In this document: positions 1-11,583 of the stretch, piece after piece
How the letters are laid out: each line of letters starts with the position of its first letter
Numbering within the stretch: the first letter of the stretch is position 1
Notes under the pieces: model-generated
The model's database searches: none
Told to the model about the DNA's origin: nothing
What the model saw: the letters and a program-made list of their open reading frames with translations, nothing else
Made by a program: the position numbers and the translations under genes
Assembly: GCA_025201765.1 (NCBI GenBank)
Contig: MU623463.1
Span: forward strand, 45,052 to 109,051
Origin: Daldinia sp. FL1419
Taxonomy: Eukaryota; Ascomycota; Sordariomycetes; Xylariales; Hypoxylaceae
Direction: 5' to 3'
DNA: 64,000 bases

Positions 1-991
1 TGGGAGCTTTGGGGAGATTATCGACGAGGACGGGTACGTAGGGGGGGGCAGGGATATGCGGTATTGTTATCTAGCTGCCACCATAAGATGGGCGCTCGCT
101 GGGGCTGGATCGGAGGAGGACTTTAACGTCGACGCTCTTGTAGCACATATACGGCGGGGGCAAACCTTTGATGGCGGCTTGGGTGAAAGTTCTGCCCACG
201 AGAGTCACGCCGGATACGTCTACTGTGCTGTAGCGGCACTATCTATTCTTGACCTTACCAACCCGAACACGGCTATGGAACCTAACCGATATCTCCAAGC
301 TGGCATTCCTTCCATTCCATCTCTAGTGCGTTTCCTAGCTGGCCGCCAGTTTGATTACCTTGAACCCGATTCCGATGACGAAAACGAAGAAACTAAAAAC
401 CACCCCCTACCTGATCTATCTACTCTAGCTATCTCAGATGAACCTCAGATTGCCGGCTTTAACGGCCGCCAGAATAAGGTTGCAGATACTTGTTATACGT
501 GGTGGGTAAGCGGCACGTTGTTTATACTCGGCGAAAGCCAGGTCATACATCGCGGACCAGCTAGGAAATTCATACTAGAAAAGACACAGCACATGATTGG
601 TGGGTTTGGCAAACACCCCGGTGCTCCTCCCGACGTGTACCATGCGTACCTAGGCCTCGCGGCCCTAGCAACGTTAGCCGATGCCGACGCCGACGGCAAA
701 AAGGAGGAGGGGATAGGTAGATTCGACCCGCGTCTCTGTATAGGAATTGAGGCTTCTCGAAGAGTCACCAAAGCTAGGGAAGCGCTACTGGCTGCCTCTA
801 AGGAAGATGATAGCGATGAGGAATGGGAACAAGAAGCTGAGGAGATAAGGAAAGAACTAGGCTGGGATAAGACCAAGGAGGTTATCTCCCGACTAGAAGC
901 TAGATGGAAGGCTGAGGGCAAAATACCAGCGCATGAGATGGATAAATGGAATCCTTTCCATCCACCCAATTTCGATGAATTAAACGCCTAG
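1..991 (+). CDS. cdc43: Geranylgeranyltransferase type-1 beta subunit (partial, 5' end outside window)
   Basis: This is the catalytic beta subunit of protein geranylgeranyltransferase I, which attaches geranylgeranyl groups to CaaX proteins such as Rho/Cdc42 GTPases. The frame is open from base 2, upstream of the first ATG at 56, so the gene begins left of the window. Prenyltransferase alpha-alpha barrel repeats are visible, with QTFDGGLGE-type and GGFGK-type glycine motifs. The expected zinc ligands are seen in VADTCYTWWV (Asp and Cys) and in the VYHAYLGLAAL segment (His). An acidic insert (DSDDENEE, about residues 104-111 counted from the first ATG) and a charged, Glu/Lys-rich C-terminal extension follow the fold. 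It ends at a TAG. The symbol follows yeast CDC43 (cwg2 in fission yeast). Confidence in the family is high; the N-terminus cannot be seen. Confidence 0.9.
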   Translation, partial: GSFGEIIDEDGYVGGGRDMRYCYLAATIRWALAGAGSEEDFNVDALVAHIRRGQTFDGGLGESSAHESHAGYVYCAVAALSILDLTNPNTAMEPNRYLQAGIPSIPSLVRFLAGRQFDYLEPDSDDENEETKNHPLPDLSTLAISDEPQIAGFNGRQNKVADTCYTWWVSGTLFILGESQVIHRGPARKFILEKTQHMIGGFGKHPGAPPDVYHAYLGLAALATLADADADGKKEEGIGRFDPRLCIGIEASRRVTKAREALLAASKEDDSDEEWEQEAEEIRKELGWDKTKEVISRLEARWKAEGKIPAHEMDKWNPFHPPNFDELNA

Positions 992-1684
992 GGGTAGCGA
1001 TGAGATGGAATTGGCGTTGCTTTGACTCTTCCCCGGAATATTGTACCGATCATCTAGGGGTTTAGAGCCAGAGGAAAGGCATTATAGAAGAGGGTTAATA
1101 TTAGAAATCCTCGTCAAACCCCCTCGTGGGAGCTGAATTGAGAAGACTGGCCGACCGGTCGAATCATGTCTGCTTACAAAGTACAATGTAACTACCTATA
1201 TACCTACCTACCTAGATATGAACTTTAGCCTTGTTGTCAATAAACTACGATACCCCTTAAGCCATCTCGATACCTACCTACCCAATGCACTGCTTAGACT
1301 GATGAAATATGAGCTAGGCTTGTTGAAGAAAAAATCTATAGGGTTAGGCATGTATCTACCAAGGTGTCTAATCATAGGTAGGTACCTATTAGGTTGTTAA
1401 GGTGTAGCTAGCAGCTTGGTAGCATTTAAGAAAAACCGGGTGCGATATGAAAGTGTGTAGTAAATGTCGTGTCTAAGCTACCTTCATGTGGGCACCTAGG
1501 TACCTAAGGTTAGGTAATTAACCAGCATAGGTCCTCTTCGGACACGCGTCTATGTCTTTCTTATGTTAGGTTCATAGCTAGCAACCCGATCGACGTCAAA
1601 ATTTCCCTACAGGTACCGATATTTCTCGAAACCCCACGGTCTAGAATATACCCAAAGGCCTTAATCCGCAACCTCATCATCACA
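992..1684. other. Convergent intergenic region with TACC microsatellites
   Basis: No coding region is supported here. The stretch separates the ends of two converging genes (cdc43 and trs130) and presumably holds both 3' UTRs. It contains short TACC/GGTA runs (for example around 1195-1213 and 1270-1282) of the type scattered through the whole window. Confidence 0.6.
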
Positions 1685-4600
1685 TCACGCGACAACCCTG
1701 CCTCCCCCAACGCCGCCAATCCCCGGCAACCGATCGACATCTAACATCAGCGGGCCTCCGCCTGGACCACTCGCATCCAGACTAAGCGTAACCCGGGCTC
1801 TATCGGCAACGACCCGCACCGTCTCGCCGAGATTTTTAAAATCGGTTTCGAACTGCGCTTGCGGCACGCCTCCCGCAAGGACGGGCGTCGCGGCACCGGA
1901 GTCCTCGGAAGTGCGCACTTCGCGGATGTCCACGCTCGGATACGGGAGCCAGCCCTCGCGCAGGGGGATCAGGAGGATCGGGATCGAGGCTTCAGTGTCC
2001 GGGGTGCTTTCGTAAGAGCTTGACTCGCTTGAGGGAGCTGGGATGACAAAGTGCCCCTTGCGCCGACCGCCTAGGAGCCAGGTATCTTGGGCCGCGACGA
2101 TCTCGTAGCTGAATTCAATGTCGGACTGTTCGGCGGGTGGCGTCGTATCCCAGGCTCGCGTCCACTTGAGGTGCAAGACCGCGGGCAGGAGCTGGTTAGT
2201 GGAAATAGTTGGGGTCGATGGGTTAGAGGGGAGCGCCGGCGCTGGTTGTGGGGATTCTTGGAGTCGAATGTCGGCTGTGTGTACAATAGTTAAGGACGGT
2301 ATGTCTACGGGAATAAGAATCGATCTCGGCTCGGAGGGAATCGAGGTTTCCAGAGCTAGTTTTGGATTTTCGGCTAGCCATGATCGAAGATAAGATGTTA
2401 GAGTTTGGACACAGTTGGTACCTTCCGGCGTCTTGCCCATGCCCACAAAGTATTTAGCCCAGCTAACCGACGCTAGGAATGCGGTGGAGATAGACCCAAG
2501 GAGAGCTGCATGCTCGAGTTCTTGTCCCGTCAGATGATGACGGACATGAGGAATTACAGCCGAGCAGATGAGCCGTGAGAACGGACGTAAGGGTTTATCG
2601 TGCAGGGATTCGGTTATAGCGCGTTCAAATAGAGATTCAATCTCTTCTTGTAAAACGATGTAATGAAGCCTAAGGTACATGGTCTTCTGGGTTTTAGGGG
2701 TGACTTTCACCTCGGTGTTGCGAGTAATTTTGTATAATAAACTAGCCGGCTGCTTCGGGAAGATAACGACGGGGGCGCTGGGCGGCACACCAAACTCTGA
2801 TTTGAAGATATCTGAACTAACGAGCTCGCTTTTAAATAAACGTAAGGGACTATGACTCGCTGTAGACACGGTGAAGCGGGAATAGAGAGCTTTGTGCTTA
2901 AAGACGTCTTGGACGTTGACCCCAAGAGCCAGAGCGGTTTCGATGGTAGGCGTTTTAGAAAAGAAGAATGTGCCATTTTCGGTTATGTAAGACACATCAA
3001 TGCGTATAGATATGTTGATTGTTTCCTGCTCCACGGTAAAGGGGAACCGGATTCGAACAATATTGTTCTGTGATATAGATTCGAAGTGAAACAAGCCTCC
3101 CTCCGGTGGTTTAGAGAACTTGACAGAAGAGCTAATACACTTGGCTTCGCTTGTAAGCAGTCGCAAACCACCTGTAGCCGCTTTAACTCGGATTTCTGTG
3201 CCGAGCAAATCATTCCAGCCAGGATCTAACTCGATATCTACAGTATTATTTCGATCGAGTTGGACATGATTCGATGCGTGCAATCGCACATCTAACGTAT
3301 CGGCTCGGTGGTAAATAACAACGCGCGAAGACTGGATTATATCATCATCCTTATTTAACGGTTGACCCATTTCTCGTTCATGGTGTAGACGCAAATTGCT
3401 AGCTACAAGGTCTATCACATCGATCTCGTAAGTTCCTGGGATTGTTGACTGCTGAGATTAGCACGAGAGCACCGTTACGGCCGTAAGAATAGACCTACAT
3501 TACTCTTAAATATCAGTTTGTTTTTGCCAGGTTTTATCACGACCGGCTGAGCAAGCTCAAATCGTGTTTCCTTTGACAACTTCCCGCCAGAACCAACCGC
3601 CCGTATCTTCGCCGAGTCAACCCTGAAGTCATCCACCAGTAAGCTCATCACTTTTAGGTTGAGTGAAATGCTGTCTTGGCCTTGATGATATTCAGGAGGA
3701 CCGTCGACTTCTACGACCGAGAAGAAACTAGAAAGAGATATTTGTAATTCGTTGGGAAGGGTTTTGGTTACTGCAAATAGATCGTCCAAGAGACCCTTGA
3801 TAACCTCGCTATCCGGATATTCAACATCATCCATCTTCCCTATCCGGAACCCCGATTTCTGCCGTTGACGATCTCTCTCGGCGGCAGCAGCTTTTGTTAA
3901 GAGCTTTAGCATAACTTTGACATACTCCTCTTTTCGGTCGAGTTGCTTAAGGCTTCGTGAATACATGACTAACATTGATAATTCAAGAAGACTCCAGCCA
4001 CTTTCGCCAAAGAAAGGAGTGGTCCTCCAAAAGTAGGAAGAAGCAGAGCTATAGTCGCCTAGGTAGTATTTTAATACTGCGATATCTGCCATGCTTGCTT
4101 GCACCGAGTGATGATGATCCGCCACGGTATAATGCCGCAGGGCCTTATCGGTGAGCGTTTCATATAGGCGATAAAAATTGTCGCTATTGGTGAGGGCCGT
4201 CTTCAGGAGTTTGCTATCGATGCCCGAAACTGATGCAACACCTTGTCTATCGACCAACGTCTTATCTTCTGTTGTTGATTCTTCTTCGCCGTCATCAACA
4301 TCATCATCCCCAAGATCGATGTCAACTAATTCTATCATGCTCGACTGTCCTATAACTGGTACGTCGGCCCAGCCATCGTTCCACCCTCGTTTCTTACCAC
4401 ATTCGGTGAGAATGTTCCGGGACAAAATATAGAGTTCTGCTCTCCTAGCAGCAAGTTCCTCTAGCCCAGCTTTGAGAAACGTGGATTGCCCGTGTTCACC
4501 TGCGGTGCCCGGTTGGTAGCCGGCGAAAATACTCGGGCTTGGAGGCGGGCGACCTACATCGACAGTGCCGCTTGTACGTATAGTCAACGATGAATTTCTA

Positions 4601-6443
4601 GCTGGATGCATCATTGTCTTGGGTTCTGGTATGGCCGACTTTGGTTCTGGAGAAGCTAAAGCAGACGTGGGTATTGGTAAGGCCTTGGTTGATGTCTGAG
4701 CTAAAATTTGCTGCGCGATAGAAAATGCGAAAGACGCAACTAGATTATCAACAACTTCCGAAATCAAGGGATCTGTCTGGGGCGTTACTTTTGCTCCATC
4801 TTCGTCGTCTTTTGCCATATTAGACAGTGCAGCAAAGACGTCATTTCTCATCACCTGTGAGAGTGTTGGGATGAATTCCAGTGTTCGTCGGCAGATCTCG
4901 GCAAGCATAGTCAGATCCTCATGCTCATTTTCCTTTTGTATGGACGGTATCGCCCGCGGCGCAACACCATGTAAGACCGATTCCTGCTGTTCCTTGAGCT
5001 TTGCCAGAAGCTCTTCCCTGGTAGACCAAGCATTCCCGAGTCGGAGCAGGAGAGCAATTTGCCTCGAGAAAATGTAGCATCTAAAATCAAAAACTGATAC
5101 GTTATTGGCCACGATCATGTCACGGTACGGCTTTTTCGTAGAACTAATAGGGATGTCATCATATACATCCTTAGGCCGAACGGCTTCAGCCTGGGACGTC
5201 TGCAAATCAACAACCTCGTCCTCCTCTTCATATTCAGTTCCAGAAATCGCCGCCCTGGCTTTAAGAGCAATCTGCCTCAGCTCCTCCGTATAGCCCAGCA
5301 GTGCATTTGTAGCAGAGCTAGATTCGGTCGAGGTCTGGTCCTTGACGATCATGTCGAGGCCAACGCTTAATTCATCATAGCCGACTAGCGCATCTTCCAC
5401 CAAGCCCACGCTTTCGAAACCCCGAGCTAACCCTTCCTTCAGGATGAAGAATGTGCAAAAATTCCATCCGGGTAAAGTTCTCTGCGCATCCTTCTCCCTA
5501 ATATCCTCCTCGTATTGGCTAACACGTAGATCAAAACTGGATAGAATGAGACTACGAAATTTGGACACAAGATCGGTCCAGGAGTTCTCCGTCTCTTGTT
5601 CAGTTTCGGTGTAGCCGGTTGGTACAGCGGGCACTACACGAGGGAGCAGATCGTACGGGACATCGTTAACACCTATACGAATTTGGGCGATCCGATCTAT
5701 TGTCCCTTTACTGGAAGTGTTAAAATCAGACCTCATCTTCTCAAGAAGCGGGCCCGAGCCAGGTCTCCACCTAGATGCAGCGGAGGTCTTTTCGGCTACG
5801 GACCCGGATTCTCGGGGTTGCGTCGCGGCGACGGTGTTCGGTATGACAACATGAATAACGAGCCATTCAAAGGCGTCGTGGTTTTCGGCTGTGTTCTTCT
5901 TGGAGCTAGAGGAGGGCGTATTCGCTTTGATCCAGTCACGTATCTCCTGTCTCACATGCCCCTTATATGAATCGTTATCGTCACATCGTACTAGAAGCAC
6001 CTTTAGATAGGGGGTCCTTCTTAGTCCCGGTATTTGATGCCGCCGTGTGGGTGCGCTGTTCTTATTCGCGGCTTGGTCAACCGCATCGGGAGATGTCGTT
6101 CCTATTTGAGTTTGAAATCCATCATCTCGAGTCGTAGTGGTATCTGGCTGTTGGGCAGGGGGTGGAGAGGAAACGGTTGAAGTAGCGGAGTTCTTATCAC
6201 CAGCTGAGACGAGGTCGACGTGTAAGGTCTCGATAGAACGAAGAGGACCGGCATGGGATTGCCAATGGAGGTTCCGCAAGGGGAGTCGGGGCACAAGTCC
6301 AGGTGCGAGGAGCTTGAAGACATCGTGGGGGTCGAAATACTCGACTATATAATAGATTAGCTGCCAGGTTAAGGAATAACGTAGGGGGTTAATTAATATA
6401 CGAAAGTACCTGTGACTTTTGAGGTAGAGAATGACTGTTCCAT
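1685..6443 (-). CDS. trs130: TRAPP-II complex subunit Trs130 / TRAPPC10
   Basis: This is a large subunit of the TRAPP-II tethering complex, a Rab GTPase exchange factor acting at the Golgi. I read three exons: 6443-6410, 6344-3495 and 3435-1685. The introns are 65 nt and 59 nt, with GT..AG ends and a TGCTAAT branch site in the second. The joined frame is 4,635 nt, giving 1,544 aa, in the usual size range for fungal Trs130. The 34 nt first exon supplies MEQSFSTSKVT and splices to VEYFDPHDVF and PRLPLRNLHWQ, the expected family N-terminus. The ATG at 6294 is therefore internal. The second splice joins KSNV to GTYEIDVIDL, also as in the family. The C-terminal third carries the beta-rich Trs130 C-terminal region. 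Confidence is high. Confidence 0.9.
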
Positions 6444-6740
6444 CGCGAAACAGCTTTAAAATTTACTCTTTATTTTCATGGCTGGGACGTCGAAGATGCT
6501 CATGCCGACTTTATGCTTAAGGAGTGTCGGAATGATTATATTGCAAAAATGGCAATGTTGAAGTTGCTACTACATACATAAGGACGTCGCGACTTGGAGA
6601 CATCTAGCTACCGTATCGATAAGTAACGACATGGAAATACGTAGCGGTACCCACACAGGTATTGTACGTACCAGCATACAAGCTTTGGTGCAACGCTAAT
6701 GCATACAGGGTCCAGGGGCTAAAACTTTAAGTACTTTATA
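6444..6740. other. Upstream region of trs130
   Basis: About 300 bp of ordinary composition between the trs130 start codon and the transposon at 6741. It probably holds the trs130 promoter. I see no gene in it. Confidence 0.5.
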
Positions 6741-8611
6741 ATATACCCCATAAATCAACCGCCTAAATTAGTTAACCGCTTAAAATACCTTAAATTATTA
6801 TTTATCTTTTTTAAATATTAATTATTTAATTAATTTAAAATGTTTTATTTTATAAAAGAATTTAGGATAAATTTAATACTAAACACTTTTAATAATTATA
6901 ATAGGTTAAATATTAAAAAGGTGTTTAATATTTATGGAATCTTGTTTAAAACGCTACGTGATAGATTTAAGGGATTGTAATAATATGTTAATATAATAGA
7001 AAAATGTTGTAAATTAATTAATTTAAAGAAGTAAATAATAATTTAGTGTATATTTAAGCTAAATGTTTAAGTATTTTTTCTTTAATTATTTTATATTAAA
7101 AAAATGGTGAATATATTATTTTTTAAATATAGTGAAATATATATTGGAATTAATTGGGTTTTAAATTTTATATAGTGTTATTTAACCTTATAAATGTATA
7201 TAAATTATTAAATTGATTATTAAAGGGTTTTGTGTGAATAGTTTAAGGTTTTTTACATGTGGTTTCAACTTGTAACGAATATAATTATAAAATATGGTAT
7301 TATAATTAAAAATATATTTAATTTTAATAAAATAGATTTTATAATAGGTATTATTATTACTAAAATAGTGATTATAAGTTTTGAAAGAAAGTTTAAGCCT
7401 TATTAAATAAAATTTAACAATTAAAAATAAGTTATAATATTTATAATAATTAATTTATAGGGTTGAATAATATTTCTATTTATGATAATTGTAAGTAAAA
7501 TATATTTAATATTGTGATATTGTTATAATATTTTTTTTAATAATTGGGTAATTAGGTTTTCTATTAATAGTTAAATAATAAATAAAATTAATTTAAAATA
7601 GATTATATATTTTAATAAATATATAAAATTGCGTACTGTGGATATTAAATACTTTTTAATTATTAATGGCCATAAGAGTTATATATTAATTAAATTCTAG
7701 GATTATTATTAAAATAATAATATTATAACCTTGTGTATGTTTGTGTACTTATCCTATAGGTTTCAGCCTTTTAATGTATGTGTTTTTTTACCTTTAAAAC
7801 GCTTATATAATCTGGCAATTAAAAATTTAATATGTTATAATATTACATATATTGGTAAGGAAGAATTTTTCCCAACATTTTATCAGGTATTTTAAATTTC
7901 TTTTATTAAAAATAATATTATATTTATGTTTAAAATTATTGGATTAATATTATTAAATATTGATAAAGTGATTTTAACATTAAATATTATTGAAATTATT
8001 TGTATACCATTATTAGATTTAGATCCTGAAGGGTTACCAAACCTATTTTAAATATTGTAAACACCTTAAAACATTAATGAAATTATTTGTCAAATTACTT
8101 TCATTAAGAATTAAATTATTAATCATCAATTTAACTCACTAATACAAATTATTAATATTATAAATAAATTAAATAAAATCATATATAAATTATTATATAA
8201 AGTAGTATTATTAAAAAAAGAAATAATTAATTTACAAAAGATAAATCATATACTTTTTAAACATCAATAAACTAAAAATAAATATCTACAATATAAAGGA
8301 CCTCTTACTCAAACTAAATGAAAAATTATATGGATTAAAAAAGAAAGTATAAACCCTAAGGTTCCCAAGGAAATTACTAAAAGGAATCCCCCAAAATAAC
8401 AATACTAAACTCCTTAATATTATAAAATTTACAATATTATTAACTATAATATAAAAATATATAAATTAATTAAAATAATATTTAAAAATAATAACCAATT
8501 AAATATTTAATTAATTTTAATTATTTTTATTAAATTATTTATAATTAAATTAAAAAGGTTTTAAATTTTAAGTAATTAATTAATTTAAGTAATTAACTTG
8601 TGGGGCACGTT
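6741..8611 (+). mobile_element. RIP-degraded Tc1/mariner (pogo/Fot1-like) transposon
   Basis: An AT-rich island of 1,871 bp bounded by terminal inverted repeats. The left end begins ATATACCCCATAAATC and the reverse complement of the right end begins ACGTGCCCCACAAGTT. Over the first 30-odd bases the two ends differ only by transitions, so RIP has mutated an originally ACGTRCCCC-like terminus. A TA dinucleotide lies on each side (6739-6740 and 8612-8613), the target duplication of the Tc1/mariner superfamily. The length is typical of Fot1/pogo elements. On the plus strand, 8214-8319 still translates into a C-terminal transposase-like stretch (KKEIINLQKINHILFKHQ, stop, then KYLQYKGPLT), resembling the coiled-coil and RKTRLQxxGPLT-like tails of pogo-type transposases. 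No ORF survives. The superfamily call is firm; the exact family was not verified. Confidence 0.8.
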
Positions 8612-8834
8612 ATTGGAAGTATTCAAAACATATATTACCTAACTACCTTACAAAGGTACCTAAAGTTTCCTCATAATGGATGTGACAGAATTTTGAAGAC
8701 ACATTTTGCCACATGCATTAGATATCTTAAGATTATTTAATTAATCACGATTTATTTCAAGTTGATCCTAGACATACAATTGTCGGCGTTGCTATTAGAA
8801 ATTTTCTTGATTTATTTTCAATTACGTACCAGCC

Positions 8835-10073
8835 ATGTCTGGCCTACAAGCAATTCGCTATTCGCGGGGTAAATTAGAAGTGCTCGACCAACTGAAATTA
8901 CCCCACGAGAATCACTTCGACGAGGTGTCGACGAGCGAGGAGGCATTTGACAGCATAAAGTCCATGAGAGTTAGGGGTGCGCCAGCAATTGCTATTGTGG
9001 CCGCGTTGGCGCACGGGGTCGAATTAAGTAATGGAAGTTGCAGTAAGTAGTTCTCAACGTCGCGTTTGCGCGCAAGTTGAGAGCGTTGATCACTAACAGG
9101 AAAATCGAATATAGAAGCCTTAACTACACAAGAGACGATATCTTACATCGATTCGCGACTAGACTACCTCAAGCAATCGCGCCCAACGGCTGTAGATCTC
9201 AGCAATGCTATTACCCACCTCAAGAATACGATCCGATCCGTAAATGTCACCGGCAAGGAGAACGACGCGACCGGACGTGACGCGATTGTCGACGCATACA
9301 TAGCCGCCGCAGAGGAGATCTTCCGCAAGGACACCCAGACCAACCTCTCCATCGGCGAGTATGGCAGTAAATGGCTTCTCGAGAATGCACCGATCAAGTC
9401 CTCCGATGGCAAAGTATCGGTCCTTACACATTGCAATACGGGATCGCTCGCTACGTCGGGCCATGGGACGGCGCTCGGTATCATCCGCTCATTGCACTCG
9501 GGCGGTCGCCTACACCACGCCTTCTGTACAGAGACTCGCCCATACAACCAAGGGAGTAGACTAACCGCCTTCGAGCTGGTATACGAGGGTATCCCGTCTA
9601 CACTGATAACAGACTCGATGGCGGGCGCTCTATTCGCTACTAAAAAGTCCGGATATAACATTGCTGCCGTAATCGTGGGCGCGGACCGAGTTGTGCGCAA
9701 TGGAGATACCGCAAACAAGATAGGAACCTATACCCTCGCCGTGCTTGCTAAATATCATGGTCTAAAGTTTGTCGTGGCGGCGCCAACGACAAGCATCGAC
9801 CTGGAGACTGAGACAGGCGCAGGAATCAAAATCGAAGAGCGAAAGCCAGAAGAGCTGACGCAAATCAGCGGTGTAGTAGTAGGAAAAGATGGGAAGGTAG
9901 ATGTTAGTCGTGTAGAACGTGTGGCGACCGCACATCAAGGGATTGGAGTGTGGAATCCAGCATTTGATGTTACGCCAGCAGAACTAATCGATGCCGTGGT
10001 CACGGAGCGCGGAGTCGTCGTAAAGGGGGCAGACGGAACATTTGACTTTGGAGGCATCATGCCCGAAAGGTGA
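8835..10073 (+). CDS. mri1: Methylthioribose-1-phosphate isomerase
   Basis: The enzyme isomerises 5-methylthioribose-1-phosphate to methylthioribulose-1-phosphate in the methionine salvage pathway (cytosolic; MtnA/Mri1, an eIF2B-like fold). Two exons, 8835-9042 and 9100-10073, are separated by a 57 nt intron (GTAAGT, CTAACAG). The joined protein is 393 aa, normal for the family. Visible motifs are MRVRGAPAIAI near the N-terminus, the catalytic cysteine in VLTHCNTGSLAT (about C181), TETRPYNQGSRLTAFEL, the catalytic aspartate in ITDSMAGAL (about D241) and GADRVVRNGDTANKIGTY. The start ATG gives MSGLQAIRY, as in fungal homologues. The gene begins 221 bp after the right TA of the pogo-like element, so that transposon sits directly behind its promoter. 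Confidence is high. Confidence 0.93.
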
Positions 10074-10276
10074 ACCAAAGCACTTTAGAAGAATTAGCAC
10101 CGAACACTAGGAAGAGATAGAGGGGCTGGTTGTTTGCGGGTTAAGATTATGGCCCTTGGCTGCACAGCGCAAAGTATGTTTGCTTGGTAGATAACCTATG
10201 CCATGCACGAATCAGCCGAGGTGGACAAATTGGAAAAGCTACGCTCAAAGTCCCTTTATCCTTCAGACAAGCCTGC

Positions 10277-11583
10277 CTAGTTCTCAAGAGCATGAAGGAT
10301 GAGTTTCTTGAAATCCTCCACGGCCGTCTCCAAATCCCCGAGCTTGATCGCCTCATCTGGGCCATGGGCCACGAAAATAGCTCCTGGGCCGTACAGGTAG
10401 CGCGTATGGTTGCCTGCCAGATGGTGTACATCTGTTCCATAGTTGACGGTGGTAGTTTCGAAGCCTATATTAGAAGTTAGACGTTCTATATAGTTGTATA
10501 GAATGATTGCTATAGCTCACCTTCGACGTCACAATCGCACTTGACCACGCCATAACCGTTGTTGCAGTCGAATTCAAAGGCCTCCTTGTCTATGCTGCGC
10601 ATGACATCCTGCAGTCGTTGCGCCACGATCTTTTCTCCACCAATCTCAGGGCCTACGGCCACGCGAACCGCAAGCCGGGCTGTCGCCTTCTCCGGTATTA
10701 CGTTCGCAGCGACACCCCCCTCAAACAAGCCGACGTTTACCGTTGTATTACCAAACTCTTCACTACTACCCAAGTCCGTATCTAGTACGCGTACTAGACC
10801 GCGGGCTAGTACTTCTGTCGCACTCTTGCCCAGCCACGGATATCCACTGTGACCCGCATGACCTGTAACTGTGATATTGCAATTGAAGACGCCCTTGTGC
10901 CCACAAACAAGACGGCCCTCGGTTGGCTCGCCGAAGATGGCCGCCTTGAAATTGGGAGATGGGTCAAGTTGACCGCGCGTTTCCGAGAAGAACCGCATCC
11001 CGTCGCCTGACGTCTCTTCGCCTACCACATACAAAAGCATAATAGAGCCCTCGCCGCCGGCGATACGGCCCGATTCGAGTAAGGACCGAAGAGCGGTAAT
11101 CTGCGCGGCCACACTAGCTTTCGCGTCGACGCTGCCGCGGCCTGCAATCACGGTATCGGCGGTGAGTTCGCCATCGCTTCGCGAGTAGGGGATAAAGGGC
11201 GGAACGGTATCGATATGGCTAGACACGAGTACTTTGGGGGACGGACGTCGGTTAGGTCCCGGCCAGGCGAGGACGTTGAAGCGGGGTTTGCCGGGATTAG
11301 AAGCGCTGGTCGGTGGGATAGATTCGAGCTGGACGACGAAGTCGTGCGCGGATAGGTAATCGACTAGGAAGTTGCCCACTTCATTCTCATCGCCGGTTAT
11401 AGAAGAAATTTCGACGAGGGATTTGTGCAGGGAGACGAGGTCCTCGCGATAGGCTGGCGCGTTAGGATTGGAAGTGGGCGATACAGCCGAGCTCGGAACT
11501 TGAGCCGGTCTAAGAGGTTTCTGAAGTTCGAGCCCCAGAACTTGGGAGCTGCCAAGAAAGAAGGCCAAAATAGAGTGCCTCAT
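10277..11583 (-). CDS. Secreted M20-family metallopeptidase (ArgE/DapE/CPG2-like)
   Basis: A zinc-dependent aminoacylase/carboxypeptidase of the M20 family. Two exons, 11583-10521 and 10464-10277, with a 56 nt intron give 416 aa. The last exon is hidden because it lies in a different frame; splicing restores GFETTTVNYGTDVHH and ends LILHALEN. A hydrophobic N-terminus (MRHSILAFFLGSSQVLG) looks like a signal peptide, so secretion is likely. Metal and catalytic residues are in place: SSHIDTVPP (H123, D125), GRGSVDAKAS (D153), VVGEETSGD (E189/E190), FGEPTEGR (E219) and AHGPDE (H388). It converges with mri1, with about 200 bp between stop codons. The substrate cannot be told from sequence; fungal relatives are annotated as probable carboxypeptidases. 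Confidence 0.88.

Noticed and set aside
493..969. 158-codon minus-strand frame
   Set aside because: It is antisense to the GGTase-I beta coding region and shows only low-complexity serine-rich translation.
3475..6294. Two separate genes (3475-6294 and 1685-3418) instead of one
   Set aside because: A 59 nt intron with good splice and branch sites joins them in frame, and both halves match one protein, Trs130.
8214..8319. Host gene fragment next to mri1
   Set aside because: It lies inside the TA-flanked TIR element and resembles the C-terminal tail of a pogo-type transposase.
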